In this document: piece by piece, positions 27,225 to 35,286 of the stretch
Layout: every line of letters starts with the position of its first letter
Position numbering within the stretch: the first letter of the stretch is position 1
DNA from: Streptosporangium album
Lineage (GTDB): Bacteria > Actinomycetota > Actinomycetes > Streptosporangiales > Streptosporangiaceae
NCBI RefSeq assembly: GCF_014203795.1
Contig: NZ_JACHJU010000002.1
Coordinates: 1,199,729-1,263,728, forward strand
DNA length: 64,000 bases
Reading direction: 5' to 3'
The notes under the pieces: generated by a model
Database searches by the model: none
The model's input: only the letters and a program-made list of their open reading frames with translations
Told to the model about the DNA's origin: nothing
Program-made: the position numbers and the translations under genes

Positions 27225-29084
27225 CTATACGACATGCAGAGCGAGTATCACGATCTCGTCCCATACTCGTCCACCGGAAAACGCGTGCCGGTCCTCCTCC
27301 ACGGTTTTGACCACCGTCGCGGGCGACTGCGCCACGCAGCGTGCCAGCACGTCCGCCAGACGGTTCTCGCCGTACGGCTCGCCCTGCTCGTTCTGCGAGG
27401 CGACCAGCCCGTCCGAGTAGAAGACCAGGGTCTGGCCCGAGGTCAGCGTGAGCTCCTCGGTGAACATCTCGGCCTCGGAGGCGATGCCGAGCGGCACGCC
27501 GCCGCCGGCGGTGAACCTCACCCTGCCGTCGGGCTGCAGGAGCGCCGCGGGATGGTGCCCCGCGCTGGCCAGCCTGATCTTGCGTCCCCGGACGAATCCG
27601 GCCACCGCCATCACGAACATGCCGCTGTTCTGCGCGGTCAGCGCGTGATTCAGCTTGCGCAGCGCCTCGCCCGGATCGGACTCCCAGACGCTGATGACGC
27701 GCAGCCCGTTGCGGACCATGGCGCTGATCGAGGCGGCCTCCTCGCCCTTGCCCGCGGCACCCCCGAGGGCGAATCCCCACCCGTCCCGCACGGGGAAGAC
27801 GTCGTAGAACTCGGCTCCGACCGGGCTGGAACCCGCGTGGTAGATCGCCGCCGCCTCGAACCCGGGGATGTCGGGCAGGCTCCGCGGCACCACGCTGGTG
27901 CGCAGCGCGTCAGCGGCCTGGGAACGCGTCTGGAAGCCGCGCCGGGCACGCAGGGCGAGCCCGAGGTGGGCGCCGATCTCCTCCATCAGGCCGAGGTCGG
28001 CGAGGGAGAACGGCTTGCGGTCGCGTAGCCGCACGAGAGTGAGGGCGCCCAGCGCGCCCGACTCACCCTGGATCGGCACGATCAGCACCGAGGCGGCGCC
28101 CATGACCCGGAGCAGCGGCGGCCCGCCGGGAACCTCGCCGAGCAGCGTCTCCTCCTCCAGCATCTCGTGGAGCACGCCCGACCCGCCGGTCAGCACGCGG
28201 GCGACGGCCGGTGCGGCCAGGGGGGTCATCTCCTCGATCACACGGACCAGATTGGTCACCGGCTTGTCACCCGGGCCCAGCACGCAGGCCCGCCGGGGCA
28301 CGCCGTCCCGGATCACGTCGGCGATCACCCAGTCGGCGCTCTCGGCCGCCAGCAGCCGGGCGGCCCGGGTGACGGTCACCGGCTGGCGCAAACTCTCCTC
28401 GTCCAGCAGCAGGCGGGTCATGCGGGCCAGCAGTTCCTGGCGCCGCGCCGCGGCCATGACCAGGGAGGCGTCCGACCGGTCGACCGGTCCTGAGCTCGCC
28501 CCGGCCACCTGAGCCTCCAGCGGGAGGATCACGATGGCCGTCATCTCCTGCGGCTCGCCCGGCATCGTCAGCCGGGTGACCGCGAGCTGCACCGTGTGGG
28601 CACGGCCCTGGTGGGCCAGCCGAGTCTGGAACGTCGTGGTCTGGCCGCCCTGCTGCACGGCCGTCAGGTGTGAGCGGAACGCCGCGCGCCGGGAGACGTC
28701 GACGAGCAGCGGGAACGAGCGGCCGATCAGGTAGCCGGCCGGGCTGCCCAGCATCTGGGAGGTCTCCAGGCTGATACGCCTGACCACACCGGAGGCGTCC
28801 AGCACCACAACGGGGACGGGAAAGGTCCGGAACACCTGCCGCAGGAGTTTGAGCTCCCGCTGCGAACCGCTCTCCCGCTCACCGGACCGCTTGGGCGTCT
28901 TACGCAGCTCACGCAGGGACGCGTCGAGCAGTTCGCGGGCGGTGTCGAGCTCTGCCAGCGCCGCGTCGAGTGTGGACCGGGGGTCCGCGGGGTAGGCGGA
29001 CCTCGCCTCGCACAGGGAGGAGACCCTGGTCGTGAGCGCGTCCAGCGCTTGCTCCAGGGCCTGGAGGCCAATGGCGTCGGTCAA
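27225..29084 (-). CDS. PAS-GAF-SpoIIE (PP2C-like) regulatory protein with altered metal ligands
   Basis: 619 residues. A coiled N-terminus is followed by a PAS domain (residues about 85-190, VVVLDASGVVRRISLETSQM), a GAF domain (about 225-385) and a SpoIIE-type phosphatase domain (about 400-619). The metal-binding Asp of the first motif is Glu (VGAEFYDVF instead of GGDxYD). The second motif reads FALGGAAGKGEEAA instead of GDVxGKG, losing its Asp. YSDGL and DEIVIL remain. Catalysis is therefore doubtful; the domain may act as a binding or sensing pseudo-phosphatase for the STAS protein (29988). Start ATG 29084. Confidence 0.8.
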   Translation of the reverse strand: MTDAIGLQALEQALDALTTRVSSLCEARSAYPADPRSTLDAALAELDTARELLDASLRELRKTPKRSGERESGSQRELKLLRQVFRTFPVPVVVLDASGVVRRISLETSQMLGSPAGYLIGRSFPLLVDVSRRAAFRSHLTAVQQGGQTTTFQTRLAHQGRAHTVQLAVTRLTMPGEPQEMTAIVILPLEAQVAGASSGPVDRSDASLVMAAARRQELLARMTRLLLDEESLRQPVTVTRAARLLAAESADWVIADVIRDGVPRRACVLGPGDKPVTNLVRVIEEMTPLAAPAVARVLTGGSGVLHEMLEEETLLGEVPGGPPLLRVMGAASVLIVPIQGESGALGALTLVRLRDRKPFSLADLGLMEEIGAHLGLALRARRGFQTRSQAADALRTSVVPRSLPDIPGFEAAAIYHAGSSPVGAEFYDVFPVRDGWGFALGGAAGKGEEAASISAMVRNGLRVISVWESDPGEALRKLNHALTAQNSGMFVMAVAGFVRGRKIRLASAGHHPAALLQPDGRVRFTAGGGVPLGIASEAEMFTEELTLTSGQTLVFYSDGLVASQNEQGEPYGENRLADVLARCVAQSPATVVKTVEEDRHAFSGGRVWDEIVILALHVV

Positions 29085-29210
29085 TGTCCGTCCTCGTCAG
29101 CGGCCGGGGTAAGGCTGGTCCCGCCGTAGACGGTACGCCACCCGGTGGATCGAATCGATGCGTGGTCAGATAGTGATTAAGTTAGCGAAATCAGAAAGGG
29201 GTTTCCTGAC

Positions 29211-29927
29211 ATGGAGATGGTCACTCCCGTTCTCGCCCGGGATCTCGCGGCGCTCGGCAGGGTCGGCGAGGAGACATCGAGCGAGAGCGTGCTGCGTGAC
29301 CTCACCACCACGCTCGCGGGCGACGTGCCAGGCTGTGCGGGCGGCTCCGCCGAGCTCTGGCGCGATGAGCGGCTGGTCGTCTCCGCCTCGCACAGCGAGC
29401 TCATCGTGCTCGTCGACAGCGAGGGCGACCTGGGGGAGGGGCCCTCCACCGAGGCCCGTGCCACCGGCCACCCCGTGATCGTCCAGGATGTGCTGCACGA
29501 GTCCCGCTGGCCGGGCTATATCGGTATGGCGGTCCGCTGCGGGATCCGCTCGGTCCTGGCCATGCCGATCACCGTCGAGCGCGCCGTCCTGGTCCTCGGG
29601 CTGTACGGCGTGCGTCCCGGCGCATTCGCGGCCCGGAACGTCCCCCCGCTGGCCGACATGCTGGCCGAGCAGGTGACCGTGGCACTGGCCAACATGTGGG
29701 ACTACGACGAGGTCAGGACCGACGCCGCCCAGATGCAGGAGGCGCTGGCCGGCAGGGCGATCATCGACCAGGCCAAGGGCATCATCATGAAGTCCAGCGG
29801 CTGCTCGGCCGAGGCCGCCTTCGACGAGCTGCGCAGGGTTTCCCAGCATCATCAGGTGAAGGTAGCCGATCTGGCCCGGCTGCTGGTGGACGAACACCAG
29901 CGCAACCAGGGCGGGAAAACCGGCTGA
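29211..29927 (+). CDS. GAF-ANTAR protein, probable RNA-binding antiterminator
   Basis: 238 residues. A GAF domain spans about 15-165 (IGMAVRCGIRSVLAMPITVE). A C-terminal ANTAR domain spans about 172-228 (ALAGRAIIDQAKGIIMKS, then LRRVSQHHQVKVADLARLL), the three-helix fold that binds paired stem-loops in mRNA to prevent termination. An AGAAAGGGG site precedes ATG 29211. Its RNA targets are not evident in this window. It is divergent from the phosphatase-like gene. Confidence 0.82.
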   Translation: MEMVTPVLARDLAALGRVGEETSSESVLRDLTTTLAGDVPGCAGGSAELWRDERLVVSASHSELIVLVDSEGDLGEGPSTEARATGHPVIVQDVLHESRWPGYIGMAVRCGIRSVLAMPITVERAVLVLGLYGVRPGAFAARNVPPLADMLAEQVTVALANMWDYDEVRTDAAQMQEALAGRAIIDQAKGIIMKSSGCSAEAAFDELRRVSQHHQVKVADLARLLVDEHQRNQGGKTG

Positions 29928-29987
29928 GGGCGCGTCGCCGAGCCCGTGGAACCGTGCCCGGGGGCTGTGACGCGGGAGAGGGGCCGG

Positions 29988-30359
29988 CTAGCCGAAGGCG
30001 GCGAGGGCGTCTTCGATCGTGTCGTAGAGCGGCAACCGCTGGGCGAGGCCGGTGATCCACATCACCTTGGTCTTGGCGTATTCCACCCCGATGAGGGCGA
30101 ACTTCGCGTCGGCGTTGGCGCTGAGCTGCCAGTGATGGACGATGAGCCCCAGCGCGCGGGAGTCCATGAAGGCCACCCCGCCCAGGTCCAGTGCCATGTC
30201 GGGGCCGTGCTCGTCCATCTCGGCCGCCAGGTAGTCGGCGAACTGGTCCCTGGTCGTCGCGTCCAGCAGGCCCGTCACCCGGACCACGTTGATCCCACCC
30301 ACCAGCGCCGACGTCAGAGTCAGCGCCGCCGCTCTCTCGCCGTTCTCCGACACCGTCAC
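29988..30359 (-). CDS. STAS-domain anti-sigma factor antagonist
   Basis: 123 residues, the size of SpoIIAA/RsbV proteins. The phosphorylatable Ser is in VAFMDSRALGLIV, and the N-terminal strand INVVRVTGLLDATT is typical. It would bind the anti-sigma ATPase (31449) when unphosphorylated and release the sigma factor (30553), from which it is transcribed divergently. Confidence 0.85.
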   Translation of the reverse strand: MTVSENGERAAALTLTSALVGGINVVRVTGLLDATTRDQFADYLAAEMDEHGPDMALDLGGVAFMDSRALGLIVHHWQLSANADAKFALIGVEYAKTKVMWITGLAQRLPLYDTIEDALAAFG

Positions 30360-30552
30360 CCAGGTCCTCCTCGACGTCTGATTAGCAACCCTACTGTTAC
30401 CTGGGGGCGAGCAATACTCCCGGAATCGGGGTAGTACTAGAACCGAGGTCCAGCAGAGGGCCTCGCCTCGAAAATTGGTCGAGGCGATGCCGTCTGCCCG
30501 GATGCTGTTCCATGCTGGCGGCGCCGTCCGACAGTCATACCAGGGAGCAGCA

Positions 30553-31329
30553 ATGTCTGTTCAGGCCCTCGAACTCGCCGACATGACCGCCGAGGAACTC
30601 CTCGCCGAGATGGTTCTGCCCGAGGTCTCCGATTACCGCGCCGAGCGTCTGCGCGAGCGGATCGTCGAGATGCACCGGACCCTCGCCATGGAGATCGCCC
30701 GTCGCTACCGCTACCGGGGCGAGCCGCTGGAGGACCTCCTCCAGGCAGCCTATGTCGGGCTGATGAAAGCCATCAACGGATTCGACCCCACCCTCGGCCA
30801 CGCATTCCGGGGCTATGCCGTGGTCACCATGACCGGTGAGGTCAAGCGTCACTTCCGTGACCGCACCTGGGCCATCCGGGTCCCCCGCGTCTACCAGGAG
30901 CGCAGGGCCGAGCTGAACCGGCTGGTCGCCGATCTCAGCCAGGACCTCGGCCGCGCGCCGACGGTCGCCGAGCTCGCCGTCAAGATGAACATCTCCGAAG
31001 AGGACGTCCTGCTCACCCTCGACGCCTCGGCCGCCTACAGTGCGCTCTCGCTCGACGCGCCGCTCGGCGCCGACGACGACGCGGCCGCGCTGGGCGACGT
31101 CATCCCCGACGAGGACGACGCCCTGGGCGTGCTCGTGGACCGCGAGGCGGTCAAGCCGCTGATCGACAAGCTGCCGGCGCGCGAGAAGAACATCCTGCTC
31201 CTGCGTTTCTTCGGCAACATGACCCAGGCCGAGATCGCAGCCGAGTTCGGAATCTCACAGATGCACGTATCCCGTATCCTGCGGAAGGTGCTGGACCGGC
31301 TCCGTGCGGAACTCGTGGCCGAATGCTGA
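30553..31329 (+). CDS. SigF/SigB-family RNA polymerase sigma factor
   Basis: 258 residues from ATG 30553 (CAGGGAGCAG upstream); a longer frame exists but lacks a ribosome site. Region 2 contains YRGEPLEDLLQAAYVGLM and HFRDRTWAIRVPR, region 3 SQDLGRAPTVAELAVKMN, and region 4 NILLLRFFGNMTQAEIAAE. This is the stress/differentiation group 3 architecture. It is followed immediately by its presumed anti-sigma factor. Confidence 0.9.
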   Translation: MSVQALELADMTAEELLAEMVLPEVSDYRAERLRERIVEMHRTLAMEIARRYRYRGEPLEDLLQAAYVGLMKAINGFDPTLGHAFRGYAVVTMTGEVKRHFRDRTWAIRVPRVYQERRAELNRLVADLSQDLGRAPTVAELAVKMNISEEDVLLTLDASAAYSALSLDAPLGADDDAAALGDVIPDEDDALGVLVDREAVKPLIDKLPAREKNILLLRFFGNMTQAEIAAEFGISQMHVSRILRKVLDRLRAELVAEC

Positions 31330-31448
31330 ATACACCGGTCCTCACTGGGCACCCCAGTCGGCGACGGCAGGAGGGGCAGAGGGCGCGTTTGAATGACCTC
31401 CAGACGCCGAGGGCGGCGGTGCGATGGGACATAGGAGGCGGATCTCGC

Positions 31449-31904
31449 GTGAACGAGGACGGTGTTCGTCCGGCTCGTTTCCTGGCGAGCGGCGACCGTT
31501 CTCTGCCGATCCCCGCCGGAGCGGCCGTGGCGGAGCTCGCCTTCTGCCTCCCCGACCTGCCCGACGTACGTGATTTCGCCGCCGTCTGGGCCGTGCGAGG
31601 CGGGATGGCCCCCGAGAGCCTGACCGACTTCCTGGTGGCGGTGAACGAGGTCGCCACCAACGCCGTCACCCACGGCCACACCAGCGCCAAGGCCGTGTTA
31701 CGGATATGGGCCGTCGGCCGCAACCTGGTCGTGGAGATCCATGACCAGGGACGGTGGACCCCCGCCGAGATCCCCGGCCAGACGCCGCCCGCGCCCTATG
31801 CCACCAGCGGCATGGGGCTCTGGGTGGCCCGGATGATCAGTTCGGACATCACGGTCGAGACCGGGGCCGCGGGAACGTTCATCACCATGTTCTTCAAAGT
31901 CTGA
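31449..31904 (+). CDS. RsbW/SpoIIAB-like anti-sigma serine kinase
   Basis: Start taken at GTG 31449 because AGGAGG lies at 31433-31438; an ATG at 31323 overlaps the sigma stop and is an alternative that adds 42 residues. The HATPase_c fold shows an N-box in FLVAVNEVATNAVTHG and an ATP-lid in SGMGLWVARMISSD. It would sequester the sigma factor and phosphorylate the STAS protein. The C-terminus ends AGTFITMFFKV as in this family. Confidence 0.82.
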   Translation: MNEDGVRPARFLASGDRSLPIPAGAAVAELAFCLPDLPDVRDFAAVWAVRGGMAPESLTDFLVAVNEVATNAVTHGHTSAKAVLRIWAVGRNLVVEIHDQGRWTPAEIPGQTPPAPYATSGMGLWVARMISSDITVETGAAGTFITMFFKV

Positions 31905-31926
31905 ACCAGCTTCTTCGGACATAGCG

Positions 31927-31956
31927 CCCATAAAGGTCCTATCTGCCTTTTATGGG
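31927..31956. repeat. inverted repeat covering a possible start codon of the NDH-2 gene
   Basis: cccataaagg (31927-31936) pairs with ccttttatggg (31946-31956), with one bulged base and a 9-base loop. The upstream ATG at 31952 lies inside the right arm. It could be a regulatory hairpin, an operator or the terminator of the anti-sigma gene. Confidence 0.5.
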
Positions 31957-31969
31957 TACGAGCCGGTTT

Positions 31970-33295
31970 ATGACTACATCTGCCCGCATATTGATCGTCG
32001 GCGGCGGCTACGTCGGCATGTATGTCGCCCTGCGGCTTCAGCGCAAGCTCCGGCGTGACGAGGCCCGCATCACCGTCGTCAACGTCGACTCCTACATGAC
32101 CTACCAGCCGTTCCTTCCCGAGGCGGCGGCGGGCAGTGTCGAAGCCAGGCACGTCGTCGTGTCCCTGCGCCGGGTGCTGAACAAGTGCGCGATCCTCAAC
32201 GGCTGGGTGGTCGGCGTCAACCCCGTCGCGCGGACCGTCGATCTCTGCCCGCACGAGGGCCCCGGCCGCACCCTGGCATACGACCTCCTGGTCTTCGCGC
32301 CCGGCTCCATCTCCCGGACCCTGCCCATCCCGGGCCTGGCCGAGCGCGGCATCGGTTTCAAGAGCGTCGAGGAGGCCATCCACCTCCGCGACCACGTGCT
32401 GGGCCAGTTCGACCTGGCCGAGTCCACCACCGACAGGACCGTCCGCGCCAGGGCGCTGACCTTCGTGTTCGTCGGCGCGGGCTACGCCGGTGTCGAGGCG
32501 ATGGCCGAACTGGAGGACATGGCCCGCGACGTGTGCCGCTACTACCCGACTGTGGACCCCGGTGACATGCGCTGGTTCCTGATCGAGGCCACCGATCGCA
32601 TCCTTCCCGAGGTCGGCCCCGAGATGGGCCGCTGGACGGTGGCACAGCTCCGCAGACGGGGGATCGACGTGCGGCTGGGCACCCGGCTGAACTCCGCCGT
32701 GGAGGGCCACATCGTGCTCGACGACGGCACCGAGTTCGACGCCGACACCCTGGTGTGGACCGCCGGAGTCAAGCCAAGCCCGCTCGTGCACGCCAGCGGT
32801 CTCCCCCTGGACGGCAAGAGCCGGGTGAGGGCGACCGCAGAACTGGCCGTCGAGGGCTTCCCCAACGTCTTCACCGCGGGGGACTGCGCCGCCGTACCCG
32901 ATCTCACCAAGCCGGGGGAGATGTGCGCGCCCAACGCCCAGAACGCCGTACGGCAGGCCCGCAAACTGGCCGACAACCTGGTCGCCACGCTCCGGGGCGG
33001 GAAGCTCAGCCCGTACCGGCACGCCTACGCCGGCTCTGTGGCCACCCTGGGACTGCACAAGGGCGTCGCACATATCTATGGTCGCAAGCTCCGCGGCCTG
33101 CCGGCCTGGTTCATGCACCGGACCTACCACCTGTCGCGGGTGCCGACCTTCAACAAGAAGATGCGGGTGCTGACCGACTGGACCTTCGCCCTGTTCTTCC
33201 GCAGGGAGATCATCTCGCTCGGGGCGGTAACCCGTCCCCGTGAGGAGTTCGAGATCGCCGTCCGGACAGATTCCACCTTCGCCTCCACTCGGTGA
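31970..33295 (+). CDS. type II NADH dehydrogenase-like flavoprotein
   Basis: 441 residues from ATG 31970, where the conserved N-terminus begins (MTTSARILIVGGGYVGMY); an ATG at 31952 is possible. It has the FAD-binding GGGYVG, a second Rossmann motif TFVFVGAGYAGVEAM and the C-terminal FAD contact FPNVFTAGDCAAVP. A basic, amphipathic C-terminal region around RTYHLSRVPTFNKKMRVLTD fits membrane attachment in this family. It would pass electrons from NADH to quinone without proton pumping. It follows the sigma operon and may respond to the same stress. Confidence 0.85.
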   Translation: MTTSARILIVGGGYVGMYVALRLQRKLRRDEARITVVNVDSYMTYQPFLPEAAAGSVEARHVVVSLRRVLNKCAILNGWVVGVNPVARTVDLCPHEGPGRTLAYDLLVFAPGSISRTLPIPGLAERGIGFKSVEEAIHLRDHVLGQFDLAESTTDRTVRARALTFVFVGAGYAGVEAMAELEDMARDVCRYYPTVDPGDMRWFLIEATDRILPEVGPEMGRWTVAQLRRRGIDVRLGTRLNSAVEGHIVLDDGTEFDADTLVWTAGVKPSPLVHASGLPLDGKSRVRATAELAVEGFPNVFTAGDCAAVPDLTKPGEMCAPNAQNAVRQARKLADNLVATLRGGKLSPYRHAYAGSVATLGLHKGVAHIYGRKLRGLPAWFMHRTYHLSRVPTFNKKMRVLTDWTFALFFRREIISLGAVTRPREEFEIAVRTDSTFASTR

Positions 33296-33364
33296 TCCGG
33301 GCCGTGCCTCTCACGGATGGAGGTTCCCGCTCCTTCCGGACACTCCAGCTGTCACGCGCCCGAA

Positions 33365-33398
33365 AAGGGGGCGCCGTCCCCGCGGGCGGCGCCCCCTT
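33365..33398. terminator. hairpin terminator after the NDH-2 gene
   Basis: A 12-bp perfect stem (33365-33376 with 33387-33398) around a 10-base loop, with A and T at the ends, lies between the convergent NDH-2 gene and the small membrane protein gene. Confidence 0.75.
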
Positions 33399-33427
33399 CT
33401 CCGTTCGCATCCGGCTCCGTGAAAGCC

Positions 33428-33622
33428 TCAGCGCCTACGGCGCCAGTTGCCTCCTCCGCCTCCGCTCCGGACCCCCGCCGTGCCGACTCCGGCCTGGTGC
33501 AGCGCCAGGAGGAGCAGGCCGAGGAGCAGGAAGGTCGTGCCGGTGATGCCGCCGATCCGGGTGTTGATGAGGTCAAGCAGAAGACCGAGGCCGAAGACGA
33601 CTGCGGCAGCGATCGCGAGCAT
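33428..33622 (-). CDS. small two-helix membrane protein
   Basis: 64 residues: two hydrophobic helices (MLAIAAAVVFGLGLLLDLI and TFLLLGLLLLALHQAG), a short loop, then a Gly-Arg-rich tail. It begins 3 bp after the stop of the upstream small gene and closes a three-gene operon. Similar short proteins are common in actinobacteria and have no known function. Confidence 0.65.
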   Translation of the reverse strand: MLAIAAAVVFGLGLLLDLINTRIGGITGTTFLLLGLLLLALHQAGVGTAGVRSGGGGGNWRRRR

Positions 33623-33625
33623 GGG

Positions 33626-33790
33626 TCACCTCGTCCCGTTAGACGGGTCCAGGAGCTGCTCCAGCATCGCCCGGTAGTCGCGCAGGGCCGTACGGAGCTG
33701 CTCGGTGTCGTGGTCGAAAAGGGATCCGTCGGTGGCGGGCACGCCCGTGGCGTGCGTCGGGCCGGGCCGGTCGTCGTTCCGGTCAGTCAT
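33626..33790 (-). CDS. 54-residue protein related to the C-terminus of its upstream neighbour
   Basis: Starts at ATG 33790, overlapping the upstream stop (ATGA), and ends at TGA 33626-33628. The core LRTALRDYRAMLEQLLD closely resembles LRQAMVHYRVLFEELLTG in the C-terminal part of the neighbouring 211-residue protein, so it is probably a duplicated binding module. It has no signal or membrane segment. Confidence 0.6.
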   Translation of the reverse strand: MTDRNDDRPGPTHATGVPATDGSLFDHDTEQLRTALRDYRAMLEQLLDPSNGTR

Positions 33791-34422
33791 ATCGGGTCAC
33801 CGTCCTCGGGGGTCGTGGGGGCCGGTCCGCTCGTCTCCTCGTAGCGCGGACCGGTGTGCCGCGAAGGGTGGTCGCCGTTGGCCGTGCCCTGGTTACCCGT
33901 CAGCAGCTCCTCGAACAGGACGCGGTAGTGGACCATGGCCTGCCGGAGCTCCTCGGTGGAGGCCTCCTTGTGCGCGGCGCGGCTGCTGATCTCGTGAGCC
34001 TGGCGGTAGTGGTCGAGCGTGCGGCCGTGCACGACAGACAGGTCCGAGACACGCTGCTCGAAGTTCTCGGTCGGATAGCCTCGCTCCGCCATCACGGAGG
34101 TCACCAGGTGGTCCGCCTCGGTCACCGCGAAGCCGGGGGCGTCGACGAAACGCTCCTGAACCTCCAGCCACTTCTTGGCATAGGTGTCACGCGTCTCGGG
34201 ATCGAGCGAGCGGATGTCGAGAGAATTGACACGTTCCTCACGGGCGAGGAGCTCCTGCTCGGCTTCCTGCCGTGTTTCGCGTTCTTGCAGAGTGCGTTCG
34301 TACTCGGGGCCGAATCGATCGCGGAGCCGGTGCCGGCGTTGCTGTTGCAGTACGGCGTAGCCGACTGCGATGATCGCCACCACCGCGACCGCAACGACGA
34401 CCACCCAGATCACGGTGGACAT
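33787..34422 (-). CDS. membrane-anchored conserved actinobacterial protein
   Basis: 211 residues. An N-terminal membrane helix (VIWVVVVAVAVVAIIAVGYA) is followed by a basic stretch and a predicted helical region rich in Glu/Arg (DRFGPEYERTLQERETRQEA), the well-conserved part of this uncharacterised family, and a disordered Pro/Thr-rich tail. It starts the operon that continues with the 54-residue and 64-residue proteins. Function is unknown; topology suggests a cytoplasmic coiled-coil adaptor at the membrane. Confidence 0.7.
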   Translation of the reverse strand: MSTVIWVVVVAVAVVAIIAVGYAVLQQQRRHRLRDRFGPEYERTLQERETRQEAEQELLAREERVNSLDIRSLDPETRDTYAKKWLEVQERFVDAPGFAVTEADHLVTSVMAERGYPTENFEQRVSDLSVVHGRTLDHYRQAHEISSRAAHKEASTEELRQAMVHYRVLFEELLTGNQGTANGDHPSRHTGPRYEETSGPAPTTPEDGDPI

Positions 34423-34554
34423 GTCTGCCTCCGGTTGTATAAGCGGTTGTTCCCGTGCGCTGCCCTGGGAACAAGCCTCGAAACCGGTTACGCATGTCAG
34501 TGATCCACCATTGAAAAAAACTGGATCGGCGTTTTGTTAATCTTTATCAGGTAA

Positions 34555-35016
34555 TCACTGGCCTTCGGTTTGATCCCCCGGACGGCTCGTCGCACCCAGC
34601 GCTCTACGGGCTTCGAGCAGGACCGCCTCGACGAGCGACTGCCCGGCGGAGACCGGGACCTCCCGGAACCCCCGGCCCGGTTCGTAGGCGATGTCCAACC
34701 CGCCGGAGACCAGCCGGTCGGCCCAGCGGAGCGCGGTGTTGAGCTTCTCCGCGGGGATCGAGCGCCCCTGCGCGACAGAGGACAGATTGCGTAGATTCGT
34801 CGCCGGGCCGGACTGGCCGTGCGAGCGGTCCAGCTTCCACGGGAGCGCCCGTGAGTGATCGAGCATCGGCTTGGAGAGCCCCGCGGCCCTCTTGGCCTGA
34901 AGGATTCCGGACTCGCTCACCCCGAACCGCATGGCCAGTTCGGCGTTGGACAGTCCTTCCCGGACAAGTCGTCGCAGCTCATCCTGGTCGATCAACGCTT
35001 TACGTCCCACGTGCAC
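34555..35016 (-). CDS. small DNA-binding protein with N-terminal helix-turn-helix
   Basis: 153 residues, beginning MHVGRKALIDQDELRR from GTG 35016 (a second GTG is at 35010). Residues about 8-45 form a helix-turn-helix of resolvase/Hin-like type (LVREGLSNAELAMRFGVSES). The remainder (LNTALRWADRLVSGGLDIAYEP) is not recognised. It lies between the chromosomal membrane-protein operon and tRNA-Pro, outside the integrated element. Confidence 0.6.
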   Translation of the reverse strand: MHVGRKALIDQDELRRLVREGLSNAELAMRFGVSESGILQAKRAAGLSKPMLDHSRALPWKLDRSHGQSGPATNLRNLSSVAQGRSIPAEKLNTALRWADRLVSGGLDIAYEPGRGFREVPVSAGQSLVEAVLLEARRALGATSRPGDQTEGQ

Positions 35017-35122
35017 CCTGTCCTTCGATGATCACATATGCCCGGCGAACGTCCTGGCGTGCACAGGCCCGTTCGATCTGCGCTAAGGTTATGACGTCCC
35101 GCCCGAGAGGGCGCCGGACAAC

Positions 35123-35206
<84 letters not shown>

Positions 35207-35216
35207 GCTGGTCGGC

Positions 35217-35249
35217 AAGGGTGTCACCCGAAAGGGAGACGCCCTTTCT
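35217..35249. terminator. hairpin between tRNA-Pro and the integrase gene
   Basis: aagggtgtc (35217-35225) pairs with gacgccctt (35238-35246) with one G-T pair, followed by a short T/C stretch. It lies between the convergent tRNA and integrase genes. A diverged hairpin stands at the same relative place at 54321-54350. Confidence 0.6.
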
Positions 35250-35286
35250 GCATTCTGAGTGACTAACTGAGTGACTATCGCTCCCG

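Noticed and set aside
31796..33130. 444-codon minus-strand frame over the NDH-2 gene
   Set aside because: Shadow frame; no start signal and the plus strand encodes a complete flavoprotein.
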